A stretch of 64,000 bases of DNA from Mucilaginibacter sp. 44-25 (GTDB lineage Bacteria > Bacteroidota > Bacteroidia > Sphingobacteriales > Sphingobacteriaceae): positions 62,001 through 126,000 of the forward strand of contig MKTS01000003.1 of NCBI GenBank assembly GCA_001898335.1. The letters run 5' to 3'. The position numbers were made by a program, and so were the translations under genes. The notes beneath the pieces were generated by a model that ran no database searches, was not told the DNA's origin, and saw nothing but the letters and a program-made list of their open reading frames with translations. Below are positions 25,105 to 33,118 of the stretch, piece after piece (positions within the stretch are counted from its first letter, which is position 1; each line of letters begins with the position of its first letter).

Positions 25105-25992
25105 TTACGCCTGTATAGCGGCGCTTGCGGTGGCAACATCGCGGTTAACCTTTTTTACCAATCCCTGTAACACCTTGCCGGGGCCTACTTCGGTAAATGA
25201 GGTAGCGCCATCTTCCAGCATATGCTCAACCGTTTGGGTCCAGCGCACCGGTCCGGTAAGTTGGGCAATCAGGTTATGCTTAATGTGCTCAACATCGGTA
25301 TAAGGTTTGGCGTCAATGTTTTGGTAAATGGGGCATACCGGTTGGTTAAAAGCAGTATGTACTATAGCATGCTCCAGCTCAACACGTGCGGCTTCCATCA
25401 GCGGCGAGTGGAACGCGCCTCCAACATTGAGTTTCATGGCACGCTTGGCGCCGGCGGCGGTCATTTTTTCACAGGCGGCATCAATACCGGCAATCGTACC
25501 CGAAATAACCAACTGGCCGGGGCAGTTATAGTTGGCCGGTACTACTACATCGCTAACCTGTTTACAAATATCCTCTACCTTAAAATCATCCAAAGCTAAA
25601 ATTGCGGCCATGGTTCCCGGTTGTATCTCGCAGGCTTTTTGCATGGCATTGGCGCGGGCGGCTACTAAACGCAGGCCATCCTCAAAAGCCAGCGCGCCGG
25701 CAGCAACAAGCGCCGAAAACTCACCAAGTGAATGCCCGGCAACCATATCGGGCTTAAAGTCGTCACACATAATTTTTGCCAGTATTACCGAGTGCAGGAA
25801 AATAGCCGGCTGGGTAACCCTGGTTTGTTTCAGGTCTTCCTCGGTACCATCAAACATAATATCTGTAATACGGAAACCTAATATCTCATTCGCTTTTTCA
25901 AATAGTTCGCGGGCTTGCTCGCTTTGCTCGTAAAGGTCTTTACCCATGCCCGGAAACTGGGCGCCCTGCCCAGGGAAAATATATGCTTTCAT
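25105..25992 (-). CDS. fabD: Malonyl-CoA:ACP transacylase
   Basis: 295 residues. The start FPGQGAQFPGMGKDLY, the nucleophile serine in VAGHSLGEFSAL (about residue 90), the Arg in LVAARANAMQ, and the catalytic His in VGGAFHSPLM (about 200) are all present. FabD loads malonyl groups onto acyl carrier protein for fatty acid synthesis. It stands apart from other fab genes here. A REPIN-like repeat fills the gap to folE upstream, beginning 2 bp from its start codon. Confidence 0.95.
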   Translation of the reverse strand: MKAYIFPGQGAQFPGMGKDLYEQSEQARELFEKANEILGFRITDIMFDGTEEDLKQTRVTQPAIFLHSVILAKIMCDDFKPDMVAGHSLGEFSALVAAGALAFEDGLRLVAARANAMQKACEIQPGTMAAILALDDFKVEDICKQVSDVVVPANYNCPGQLVISGTIAGIDAACEKMTAAGAKRAMKLNVGGAFHSPLMEAARVELEHAIVHTAFNQPVCPIYQNIDAKPYTDVEHIKHNLIAQLTGPVRWTQTVEHMLEDGATSFTEVGPGKVLQGLVKKVNRDVATASAAIQA

Positions 25993-25993
25993 T

Positions 25994-26086
25994 AGCCCCC
26001 CAACCCCCTAAAGGGGGAGTTTTATTTTAAAGTTTATAATATAATTAATTAGCCATCCTGCTCCCCCTTCAGGGGGTTGGGGGGCT
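25994..26086. repeat. REPIN-like inverted pair of GC-rich palindromes filling the folE-fabD gap
   Basis: Unit A at 25994-26019 and unit B at 26061-26086 are near reverse complements, each with a CCCCCT-AGGGGG palindrome and a flanking GCCCCCC/GGGGGGC. Together they occupy almost exactly the space between the fabD start codon and the folE stop codon. Same family as 11251-11353 and 38976-39000. Confidence 0.75.
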
Positions 26087-26724
26087 TAACTTAACCTCGA
26101 TGATATTAAGTTTAAAAATTCGGTTCTGGTTTTCTCTTTCATAAACTCGCCTGTAAATGCCGATGTGGTAGTTACCGAGTTTTGCTTTTGTACGCCGCGC
26201 ATGCTCATGCACAAGTGGCGACACTCAATTACCACGCCAACGCCAATTGGGTTAAGCGTTTGCTGTATACAATCGCGTATCTCGTTAGTTAAACGTTCCT
26301 GCACCTGCAAACGGCGGGCATAAACATCAACCACGCGCGGTATTTTACTTAAACCTACTACGTGCCCATTAGGAATATATGCTACGTGTGCCTTGCCAAA
26401 AAATGGCAGCATATGGTGTTCGCACATAGAGTATACTTCTATGTCCTTAACAATCACCATCTGGCTGTATTCCTCTTTAAACATAGCCGATGTAAGGATG
26501 TCTTTGGCGTTAAGATCATACCCGTGCGTAAGGTACAGCATGGCCTTGGCCATACGCTCAGGCGTTTTCAGCAAACCTTCCCTTTCCGGGTTTTCGCCAA
26601 GCTCCTTTAAAACTTCGTGGTAATGGGCCGAGAGGTTTTTTATCAGTTCGGGGTTGTAGCGGTCAATTTTCTGGTAGCCGTTTATACCCCCGTCCCTGTC
26701 CGGAATGTTATCGTGATCGGTCAT
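26086..26724 (-). CDS. folE: GTP cyclohydrolase I
   Basis: 212 residues with the zinc site [18 protein letters not shown] (Cys, His) and [13 protein letters not shown] (second Cys), plus [20 protein letters not shown], all standard for FolE. It opens GTP to 7,8-dihydroneopterin triphosphate, precursor of folate, queuosine and biopterin. It follows the PTPS-like gene by 9 bp on the same strand, so the two form a pterin operon. Confidence 0.96.
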   Translation of the reverse strand: MTDHDNIPDRDGGINGYQKIDRYNPELIKNLSAHYHEVLKELGENPEREGLLKTPERMAKAMLYLTHGYDLNAKDILTSAMFKEEYSQMVIVKDIEVYSMCEHHMLPFFGKAHVAYIPNGHVVGLSKIPRVVDVYARRLQVQERLTNEIRDCIQQTLNPIGVGVVIECRHLCMSMRGVQKQNSVTTTSAFTGEFMKEKTRTEFLNLISSRLS

Positions 26725-26733
26725 CGTGTGTAT

Positions 26734-27153
26734 TTATCCGCCAAAGTATTCGGCAGAATTATTTTCGGTTTCGTATAGTTTAACAGAATGCAGGAACACG
26801 CCCTCATGCGCCTCAATAGGCCCTTTTAACTGGTTAAATATCTCAATGGTAAGCAACTCGGTCGAAGCCATTTTGCCGGCCATAAAGTCCACATCTTTAT
26901 TAATATTCTTGTGATCGAGCTTCTCTATCACATATTCATTAATGATCTTTTTAAGATCTTTCAGATCGATCAGGTAGCCGGTAGCATGGGTAATTTCACC
27001 TTTAACCGTTACAAACAGGTTGTAGTTGTGGCCGTGCCAGTTAGGGTTGGCGCACTTACCAAAAACCTCAAAGTTTTTTTCTGCGCTCCATTCTTCCCGG
27101 TACATCCGGTGTGCGGCATTAAAATGTTCTCTGCGCGTGATATGTATCATCAT
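26734..27153 (-). CDS. 6-pyruvoyltetrahydropterin synthase / QueD family protein, PTPS-like
   Basis: About 139 residues from ATG 27153 (or 27150). Zinc histidines are in REHFNAAHRM and WHGHNYNL. The cysteine motif is FGKCANPNWHGHNY, that is C-x5-HGH, the spacing of eukaryotic PTPS (FGKCNNPNGHGHNY in mammals) rather than the C-x3-HGH of typical QueD. The catalytic Glu lies near the end. It probably acts on the FolE product. The motif suggests 6-pyruvoyl-tetrahydropterin, for a biopterin-type cofactor, rather than 6-carboxy-tetrahydropterin for queuosine, but this needs assay. Next to folE. Confidence 0.85.
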   Translation of the reverse strand: MMIHITRREHFNAAHRMYREEWSAEKNFEVFGKCANPNWHGHNYNLFVTVKGEITHATGYLIDLKDLKKIINEYVIEKLDHKNINKDVDFMAGKMASTELLTIEIFNQLKGPIEAHEGVFLHSVKLYETENNSAEYFGG

Positions 27154-27167
27154 AACAATTAGTGGTG

Positions 27168-27175
27168 CAAATATA
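27168..27175 (-). promoter_or_regulatory. -7 box for the pterin operon
   Basis: TATATTTG on the minus strand (27175-27168) matches TAnnTTTG and lies 15-18 bp upstream of the PTPS-like start. No good TTTG is found at the expected -33 distance. Confidence 0.4.
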
Positions 27176-27230
27176 CAAAACAAATAATGCTGAGTTGTTT
27201 TATCTTAGTTGGCAAAAAGTTTTGAACGTG

Positions 27231-27950
27231 ATGAAAATATTGCTGGTAGCGGCTACGGAATTTGAGGTAAATGAGTTGAAGTCAAAATTCAAAATTCAAA
27301 ATTCAAAACAGGCTGTTGATGAGCAGGAAGGCCCACTGCCGACCGCCAACTACAAACTGCAAACGGATGACTACCAACTACAAACTGCCAACTGCAAACT
27401 GCTGGTCACTGGGGTTGGCATGGTGGCAACCGCTTACGCGCTGGGCCGCGAACTGGCAACGAACAATTACGATCTGGCGATTAACCTGGGCATAGCCGGC
27501 AGCTTTGACAGAAGTATTGCCCTTGGCGAAGTGGTGGAGGTAATTACAGACACGCTTGCCGAACTGGGGGCCGAGGATGATACCGTTTTTTTACCGATAG
27601 ACCAGATGGGTTTTGGCGAGAGCCGTTTTGACGCTACTTATCAGCCGGATGAACTTACGCTGCCCTCGGCTAAAAAAGTAACAGGCATTACGGTAAATAC
27701 CGTGCATGGCAACGAAAGTTCTATACAAAAACTGCAGCAGCGGCTAAACGCCCAAACAGAAAGCATGGAAGGAGCGGCATTTTTTTATGCCTGCAGGCAA
27801 GCCGGTGTGCCTTGTATGCAGTTAAGGGCCATATCCAACTATGTGGAGAAACGCAACCGCGATGCCTGGCAAATAGGTGCGGCTATTAAAAACCTCAATG
27901 CCTATGCCCTGGAACTTTTAGCGGCATTAAATAATAAAGGCCGCTCATGA
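27231..27950 (+). CDS. mqnB: Futalosine hydrolase with a repeat-derived internal insertion
   Basis: 239 residues from ATG 27231 (MKILLVAATEFEV, the canonical family start). After residue 15 the expected core resumes only at LLVTGVGMVATAYALGRELA. The roughly 40 residues between are encoded by tandem-like repeats (AAAATTC units, then ACTACAAACTGC units). Later motifs are normal: LGIAGSFDRSIALGEVV, MEGAAFFYACRQAGVP and LRAISNYVEKRNRDAW (catalytic Asp). MqnB cleaves futalosine to dehypoxanthine futalosine in menaquinone synthesis. The insertion lies between the first strand and the next, and may form a surface loop; the enzyme is probably still active because the frame is intact. Confidence 0.88.
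   Translation: MKILLVAATEFEVNELKSKFKIQNSKQAVDEQEGPLPTANYKLQTDDYQLQTANCKLLVTGVGMVATAYALGRELATNNYDLAINLGIAGSFDRSIALGEVVEVITDTLAELGAEDDTVFLPIDQMGFGESRFDATYQPDELTLPSAKKVTGITVNTVHGNESSIQKLQQRLNAQTESMEGAAFFYACRQAGVPCMQLRAISNYVEKRNRDAWQIGAAIKNLNAYALELLAALNNKGRS
27281..27405 (+). repeat. Low-complexity repeats translated inside mqnB
   Basis: TCAAAATTCAAAATTCAAAA-type units (27281-27308) and a block of ACTACAAACTGC/ACTGCAAACTGC-type units (27344-27405) lie in frame inside the futalosine hydrolase gene. Similar units are common between genes in this group of bacteria. They produce the residues FKIQNSK and NYKLQTDDYQLQTANCKL. Confidence 0.65.
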
Positions 27951-27960
27951 GCGGCCTTTA
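27935..27960. terminator. Bidirectional terminator shared by mqnB and efp
   Basis: A perfect 26-nt palindrome with AAAGGCCGCTC arms, containing the mqnB stop codon TGA (27948-27950) and lying 24 bp past the efp stop. It can serve both convergent genes. Confidence 0.8.
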
Positions 27961-27983
27961 TATATATGTTGTGCAATTTATAA

Positions 27984-28547
27984 TTAACCTTTAGCACGCT
28001 CTACGTATGAGCCGGTGGCAGTATCAACCTTAACACGGTCGCCAATGTTAATAAACAAAGGTACACGTATCTCGGCGCCGGTTTCAACAGTAGCCATTTT
28101 AAGGGCACCGCTTGAGGTATCGCCTTTTACGGCAGGCTCAGTGTAAGTAATTTCCAGTTCGGCCGAGCCCGGTATCTGGCCCATAATGGCTTCGTCGCTT
28201 TCAAAGGCAACAATTACGTTCATGCCTTCTTTAAGGAAACGCACTGCCGGGCCGAAAAGGCTTTTAGGCACGTTGTGCTGGTCGTAAGTGGCGTTATCCA
28301 TTATTACTAATGAATCGCCGTCTTCATAAAGGTACTGGTAATCGTTGGTTTCTACACGCGCTATATCCACCTCCTCATCGGTACGGAAACGGTACTCCAC
28401 CAGTTTACCGGTTTTAACGTTACGCATACGTGCCTGGTAAAAGGCGCGCAGGTTACCCGGTGTGCGGTGTATAAACTCTTCTACCTGCACCAGTTCTCCG
28501 TTAAAGCGCAGTATATTTCCATTTTTTACATCAGATGCTTTTGCCAT
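27984..28547 (-). CDS. efp: Elongation factor P, variant loop without the modified lysine
   Basis: 187 residues in the three-domain EF-P arrangement (KOW-like N domain, two OB domains; ends TGSYVERAKG). EF-P enters the E site and helps ribosomes through polyproline. The domain I loop normally carries a modified Lys (PGKG) or Arg (SGRN). Here it reads HRTPGNLRAF, with Asn32 at the Lys position and Arg34 two residues later. This variant seems usual for Sphingobacteria-like EF-P, so function without the lysine modification is likely. A TAATTTTG -7 box is at 28578-28571. Confidence 0.93.
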   Translation of the reverse strand: MAKASDVKNGNILRFNGELVQVEEFIHRTPGNLRAFYQARMRNVKTGKLVEYRFRTDEEVDIARVETNDYQYLYEDGDSLVIMDNATYDQHNVPKSLFGPAVRFLKEGMNVIVAFESDEAIMGQIPGSAELEITYTEPAVKGDTSSGALKMATVETGAEIRVPLFINIGDRVKVDTATGSYVERAKG

Positions 28548-28865
28548 ATTATTTGTGAATACTTGAAGGCCAAAATTAGCTAATTGATTTTAATTTTCAG
28601 CACGCCGCTTTTTATAGCGAAAGGCAATTAAAAAATCATCTTTACCGCTCTATTTAAGCGCCGTAACGCCACACCCGGGGTGGCTGCGAACAAGCCGCAT
28701 TTACCAATATGTTAATTAGTCGAGTTAACACATTGCCATTTCTAATAACATTGTAAATAAAACACGCTTTAAATTAAATTTTGGCATTATTTGAAACACA
28801 TTTTTTAAATAATATGTTTGTTCAATTGGGTAAATGTTTATTACCTTATGCCATATATCAAGCCC
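28548..28865. other. Divergent efp / glgA intergenic region
   Basis: 318 bp without a gene. It holds the efp -7 box (28578-28571, minus strand), a hairpin GCCAC-ACCCGGG-GTGGC at 28668-28684, and the glgA promoter at 28790-28820. The right half is strongly AT-rich. No further structure is seen. Confidence 0.5.
28790..28820 (+). promoter_or_regulatory. glgAC promoter (Bacteroidota type)
   Basis: TTTG at 28790-28793 and TATGTTTG at 28813-28820 are separated by 19 nt, matching both consensus boxes and the spacing. The start codon used here (28866) lies about 45 bp downstream. Confidence 0.7.
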
Positions 28866-30284
28866 ATGAGAATATTTCACCTGAGTGCCGAATGCTATCC
28901 CGTGGCCAAGGTTGGCGGCCTTGCCGACGTGGTTGGGGCGCTGCCTAAATACCAAAACCAGGCAGGGTTAAACGCGGCGGTGGTTATGCCTTTTTACGAC
29001 CGTAAATTTGTACAGGAAAACGCATTCGACGTGGTTTTTCAGGGTACCAGTTTACTGGGCACACGGCGCATTTATTTTGAAATATTAAAAGAGCAAACCA
29101 ATAAACTCGGCTTTGAGCTTTACCTGGTAAAGATACCCGGCCTGCTCGACAGGGAGAACGTTTACAGCTACCCCGATGAGCGCGACCAGTTCATGGCCTT
29201 TCAGCTGTGTTTCCTGGATTGGATAAACTGGAGCGGGCAAACGCCTGATCTGGTACACTGCCACGACCACCACTCCGGGCTGGTACCTTTTCTGATGTAT
29301 CACTCGGCTTTATACACCCGCCTGGCAAACGTACCCACCGTATTTACCATACACAACGGCCAGTACCACGGTGCCTTTGGCTGGGACCGCCTGAACCTGC
29401 TGCCAGAGATAGATATGAATAAGGCCGGTTTGCTTGAATGGGCAGGCGGCATTAACCCGCTGGCCTGCGCCGTTAAATGCTGCTGGCGCTACACTACCGT
29501 TTCGCCGAGCTACCTGCATGAGCTGGAGCTGAGCAGCAACGGCCTCGAATACCTTTTTTACCTTGAGAGCCAGAAAGGTGCAGGCATCTTAAACGGTATT
29601 GACACCGAGGTGTGGAACCCGGAAACAGACCCTATGCTGCCCGCGCACTTTACAGCTGCCACCGTAACCAAAGGCAAGAACCAAAACAAGGAAGCGTTGT
29701 GCCAGCGTTTTAACCTATCAACAGATAAGCCACTGGTAGCCTTTATTGGCCGTTTGGTAGAAGAAAAAGGATCAGACCTGCTGCCCGCCGCTATTGAGCG
29801 CAGTATACAGGAACATGGCGATAAGGTAAACTTTCTGGTGCTGGGTACCGGCGACCCGCTCACCGAACTGCAGCTAAATGCTTTAAAAGAATTGCACCCC
29901 ACCCAATGCGCCGTATTTATAGGGTATGACGAAGCCCTGGCCCACCTCGTTTATGCCGGCGCCGATTTCCTGTTGATGCCATCACGGGTGGAGCCCTGCG
30001 GCCTTAACCAGATGTATGCCCTGCGCTACGGCACCATGCCAATGGTACGCAGCACCGGCGGCCTGCGCGATACCGTAATTGATTTTGGCGAAGAAGGTGG
30101 TTACGGCATACGTTTTGACCATGTAAGTGTAGATGACATGACCCTGGCCATATCACGGGCGGTTGTTTTATATGATGATACGCGTAAAATGCAAACCCTG
30201 CGCAAGCGCATGATGGCGCTTGATTTTTCATGGGGGCGCTCGGCTAAAGAATATACAAACTTGTACCAAAGCTTAATTTTGTAG
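28866..30284 (+). CDS. glgA: Glycogen synthase (ADP-glucose type)
   Basis: 472 residues from ATG 28866 (MRIFHLSAECYPVAKVGGLADVVG), a canonical GT5 start; in-frame ATGs further upstream (28848) are less likely. The KVGGLADV motif near 15 binds ADP-glucose. The GT-B C-terminal domain shows FIGRLVEEKGSDLL, LGTGDP and PSRVEPCGLNQMYALRYGT. The enzyme extends alpha-1,4-glucan from ADP-glucose made by GlgC, whose gene starts 5 bp downstream. No branching enzyme lies in the window. Confidence 0.93.
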   Translation: MRIFHLSAECYPVAKVGGLADVVGALPKYQNQAGLNAAVVMPFYDRKFVQENAFDVVFQGTSLLGTRRIYFEILKEQTNKLGFELYLVKIPGLLDRENVYSYPDERDQFMAFQLCFLDWINWSGQTPDLVHCHDHHSGLVPFLMYHSALYTRLANVPTVFTIHNGQYHGAFGWDRLNLLPEIDMNKAGLLEWAGGINPLACAVKCCWRYTTVSPSYLHELELSSNGLEYLFYLESQKGAGILNGIDTEVWNPETDPMLPAHFTAATVTKGKNQNKEALCQRFNLSTDKPLVAFIGRLVEEKGSDLLPAAIERSIQEHGDKVNFLVLGTGDPLTELQLNALKELHPTQCAVFIGYDEALAHLVYAGADFLLMPSRVEPCGLNQMYALRYGTMPMVRSTGGLRDTVIDFGEEGGYGIRFDHVSVDDMTLAISRAVVLYDDTRKMQTLRKRMMALDFSWGRSAKEYTNLYQSLIL

Positions 30285-30288
30285 ATAT

Positions 30289-31551
30289 ATGACATCCAAA
30301 GTAATCAGTATTGTACTTGGGGGAGGGCAGGGCAGCCGCCTGGCGCCGCTAACCCAAACACGCTCAAAGCCGGCTGTACCCATAGCAGGTAAATACCGCC
30401 TTGTTGATATCCCGATCTCTAACTGCCTGCACTCGGGCATCGACCGTATTTTTGTGCTTACTCAGTTTAACTCGGCATCGTTAAACAAGCACATTAAAAA
30501 TACTTACCATTTCAGCACGTTTAGCAAAGCCTTTGTTGATATACTGGCTGCCGAACAAACGCCCACCAGCGGAAACTGGTTCCAGGGAACGGCCGATGCG
30601 GTAAGGCAAAGCCTGCACCACCTGAACGTGCACGATTTTGATTACGTGCTGATCCTCTCCGGCGACCAGCTGTACCAGATGGATTTCAGTGAGATGATTC
30701 AGCAGCATATTGAAAAGAATGCTGATATATCTATCGCTACCATTCCCGTACATGCCAATGATGTACCCGGCTTTGGTATCTTAAAAACGGATGAGAACAG
30801 CCTCATTACCTCGTTTGTGGAAAAACCTAAAACAGGCTTTGAGGACCTGGTATCTGAAGTGAGTGATGAGATGAAGGCACAGGGCCGCCTTTACCTGGCC
30901 TCAATGGGTATCTACATTTTTAACAAAAAGCTGCTTTACGAACTGCTGGAAAATACCGATGATACCGACTTTGGTAAAGAGATCATCCCGCACTCTATTG
31001 TAGGGCACAAGGTGGTGAGCTACCAGTACGAAGGCTACTGGACAGATATTGGTACCATACCATCGTTCTTTGATGCCAACCTGGGCCTTACCGATGATAT
31101 ACCGCAGTTTAACCTGTTTAACAGCAACCAGATATTTACCCGTGCACGTATGCTGCCCCCTACCAAAATATCGGGCACTACCATGGAAAAATCCATCATC
31201 GCGGATGGCTGTATCATTAACGCCAGCCTGGTTAAACGCTCCATTATTGGGATACGTACCCGCGTAGGTTTTAACTCGCAGATAGAGAACTGTTATGTAA
31301 TGGGTAGCGACAGCTATCAAAACCTGGATGAAATTGCCCTGGCAAAGCAAAACAATATACCAGCCATGGGAATTGGCGACCGGTGCTGTATCAAAAATGC
31401 CATTATTGACAAAAACACCTACATAGGCGATAACGTAACTATTAACTGCGGCAGCAAATTACCAGATGGCGACTTCCCTACCTATACCGTGGTGGATGGA
31501 ATTGTGATCATTAAAAAGCGTGCAGTTATACCAAGTGGCACTATTATTTAA
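30289..31551 (+). CDS. glgC: Glucose-1-phosphate adenylyltransferase
   Basis: 420 residues with the nucleotidyltransferase start LGGGQGSRLAPLTQTRSKPAVP, the catalytic SGDQLYQMDF, the sugar-phosphate site SFVEKPK and YWTDIGTI, and a C-terminal left-handed beta-helix (ISGTTMEKSIIADGCIIN). It makes ADP-glucose from ATP and glucose-1-phosphate, the committed and usually allosterically controlled step of glycogen synthesis. Two-gene operon with glgA. Confidence 0.95.
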   Translation: MTSKVISIVLGGGQGSRLAPLTQTRSKPAVPIAGKYRLVDIPISNCLHSGIDRIFVLTQFNSASLNKHIKNTYHFSTFSKAFVDILAAEQTPTSGNWFQGTADAVRQSLHHLNVHDFDYVLILSGDQLYQMDFSEMIQQHIEKNADISIATIPVHANDVPGFGILKTDENSLITSFVEKPKTGFEDLVSEVSDEMKAQGRLYLASMGIYIFNKKLLYELLENTDDTDFGKEIIPHSIVGHKVVSYQYEGYWTDIGTIPSFFDANLGLTDDIPQFNLFNSNQIFTRARMLPPTKISGTTMEKSIIADGCIINASLVKRSIIGIRTRVGFNSQIENCYVMGSDSYQNLDEIALAKQNNIPAMGIGDRCCIKNAIIDKNTYIGDNVTINCGSKLPDGDFPTYTVVDGIVIIKKRAVIPSGTII

Positions 31552-31625
31552 CCAAAAATTAACAAAAACGCATAAAAACTATTTTTAGTTAATTTGTTAT
31601 ATATAAAACTAAAATTAACTAAATC

Positions 31626-31805
31626 ATGAAAAAGACCATTGCAACCCTTGCTGTCGCCGCCATTACGTTCGGCAGCATTAATGCTTTTTCCATGCCTGTG
31701 CAAACACAGCAGGACACTTCTAAAACCAAAACACATAAGGAAAAGAAGATGAAGCACAAAAAGCCATGGAAAGACACCACTAAAAAGGACACCATGAAAA
31801 TGTAG
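31626..31805 (+). CDS. Small secreted Lys-rich protein (59 aa)
   Basis: ATG 31626 to TAG 31803-31805. A signal peptide covers about 1-22 (KKTIATLAVAAITFGSINA, cleavage near AFS/MP). The mature part is short and made of Lys, Met, Asp and Thr (KEKKMKHKKPWKD, KKDTMKM), like small pentapeptide-type MxKDx proteins found in Bacteroidota. Function unknown; a cationic periplasmic peptide. It is followed after 24 bp by a 44-nt perfect palindrome. Supported by the start, signal peptide and terminator together. Confidence 0.65.
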   Translation: MKKTIATLAVAAITFGSINAFSMPVQTQQDTSKTKTHKEKKMKHKKPWKDTTKKDTMKM

Positions 31806-31829
31806 TTTTTGTTGTTGTGTGTAGCTATT

Positions 31830-31873
31830 AACCAAAAAGGCCCTGCAAAAATTTTTGCAGGGCCTTTTTGGTT
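31830..31873. terminator. Bidirectional terminator, 44-nt perfect palindrome
   Basis: The 22-base arm 31830-31851 is the exact reverse complement of 31852-31873, with A-tract and T-tract ends in both directions. It separates the small secreted gene (plus strand) from the convergent hydrolase (stop at 31890). Confidence 0.85.
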
Positions 31874-31889
31874 TTATGGCAATGAGCGT

Positions 31890-32567
31890 TTACAGTTCTA
31901 TGCTTTCGCCAACTGCCGGCAGTTTAAGGTTAAGCCCGGCTTTAATGAATTTCTCGGTAACCTCGTCCTTGTTTATCTTAATTACCGGGAACGAATCATA
32001 ATGTATACCTACAATATTTTTACAATTCACAAACCCGGCGGCCTTAATGGCATCATCGGCACCCATGGTGTAATTGTCGCCAATAGGCAACAGTGCCCAG
32101 TCAATGTTCTCATCTTCCAGCAGCTTCATATCATAAGTTAACGCGGTATCGCCGGCAAAATAAATGGTTTCGCTGGCGCCATAAACTACAAAGCCGGCAG
32201 GGTTACCACCGTTTGAGCCATCGGGCAGGGCACTGGAGTGAATGGCATTTACCATTTTAACGCGGCCAAACTCAAAATTGAACGCGCCGCCAATGTTCAT
32301 GCCGTGTACGTTCTCAACACCTTTGGTGCCCAGCCAATTGGCTATTTCGGCAATGCAGATCACTTTTGCGCCTGTGCGTTTGGCAATATCAATCAAGTCG
32401 CCTACATGGTCGCCGTGTCCGTGTGATACCAGGATATAGTCCGGTTTCAGGCTATTTACGTCAATATCCTTTGCCAGCGGGTTACCTGTAATAAACGGAT
32501 CGAATAATAATGTTTTGCCGCCAACAACTATTTCCAGTGTCGACTGACCGTAATAAGTAAGTTTCAT
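31890..32567 (-). CDS. UPF0173-type metal-dependent hydrolase (metallo-beta-lactamase fold)
   Basis: 225 residues. MBL metal-binding motif SHGHGDHVGD near 50-58, further His in VNAIHSSALPDG, Asp in YFAGDTALTYDM and His in VGIHYDSFPVI. This is the compact UPF0173/UlaG-like single-domain family; the substrate is unknown. The YbaB gene precedes it by 27 bp on the same strand. Confidence 0.85.
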   Translation of the reverse strand: MKLTYYGQSTLEIVVGGKTLLFDPFITGNPLAKDIDVNSLKPDYILVSHGHGDHVGDLIDIAKRTGAKVICIAEIANWLGTKGVENVHGMNIGGAFNFEFGRVKMVNAIHSSALPDGSNGGNPAGFVVYGASETIYFAGDTALTYDMKLLEDENIDWALLPIGDNYTMGADDAIKAAGFVNCKNIVGIHYDSFPVIKINKDEVTEKFIKAGLNLKLPAVGESIEL

Positions 32568-32594
32568 AGTATATTTTTACAGATGCTTAGCAAG

Positions 32595-32909
32595 TTATTT
32601 GCCAAAAAGGCTGCCCAAACCGCCCATACCACCCAGCATAGCACTGGTCATGGCGGCCATTTCGCTCTGGCTTACATTCTCTGCCTGTTCCAGCGCTTTG
32701 TTAACGGCTACTACCAGCAGTTCTTCCAATTCTTCCTTATCGGCCTCTTTTAAGAACGCCTCGTCAACAGCAATGGATTTAATTACTTTGTTGCCATTAG
32801 CCTGTACGGTGATCTTACCGCCTTCGGCCATACCGGTTACCGTGATCGCGTCTAATCGTTTTTTTACCTCGCCAGCCTTTTGCTGGGCTTCCATTAATTT
32901 ATCAAACAT
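32595..32909 (-). CDS. YbaB/EbfC family nucleoid-associated protein
   Basis: 104 residues. FDKLMEAQQKAGEVKKRLD opens the helical part, then strands with GGKITVQANGNKVIKSIAVDE, then a helix, and a flexible Met/Gly-rich tail (MLGGMGGLGSLFGK). YbaB dimers bind DNA without strong sequence preference and compact or mark chromosomal regions. Often beside dnaX/recR, but not here. Confidence 0.9.
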   Translation of the reverse strand: MFDKLMEAQQKAGEVKKRLDAITVTGMAEGGKITVQANGNKVIKSIAVDEAFLKEADKEELEELLVVAVNKALEQAENVSQSEMAAMTSAMLGGMGGLGSLFGK

Positions 32910-32918
32910 AATATTTTT

Positions 32919-33117
32919 AATGTGCGGATATGCAGATATGCAAATTGCCTTCCGATTAATTAATAATGTATTAATGAATTTATAACTTTATAATATAAAA
33001 CACCTTAAATCCCGTTACCATATGGTAGGATGCTGAAACAAGTCCATCACAAAGACACTGTGGTTGCTTATCTTCTCATTTGCACATCTGCATATCCACG
33101 CATCTGCACATTTGAGG
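32919..33117. repeat. Inverted repeat copies of a TGCACATCTGCATATC unit flanking the YbaB upstream region
   Basis: TGTGCGGATATGCAGATATGCAAAT (split: 32921-32940 plus CAAAT) and its reverse-complement-like counterpart at 33078-33113 (TTTGCACATCTGCATATCC then ACGCATCTGCACATTT) lie about 135 bp apart. The right copy ends 2 bp from the stop codon of the serine hydrolase. Between them is AT-rich DNA without a gene. Confidence 0.55.
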
Positions 33118-33118
33118 T

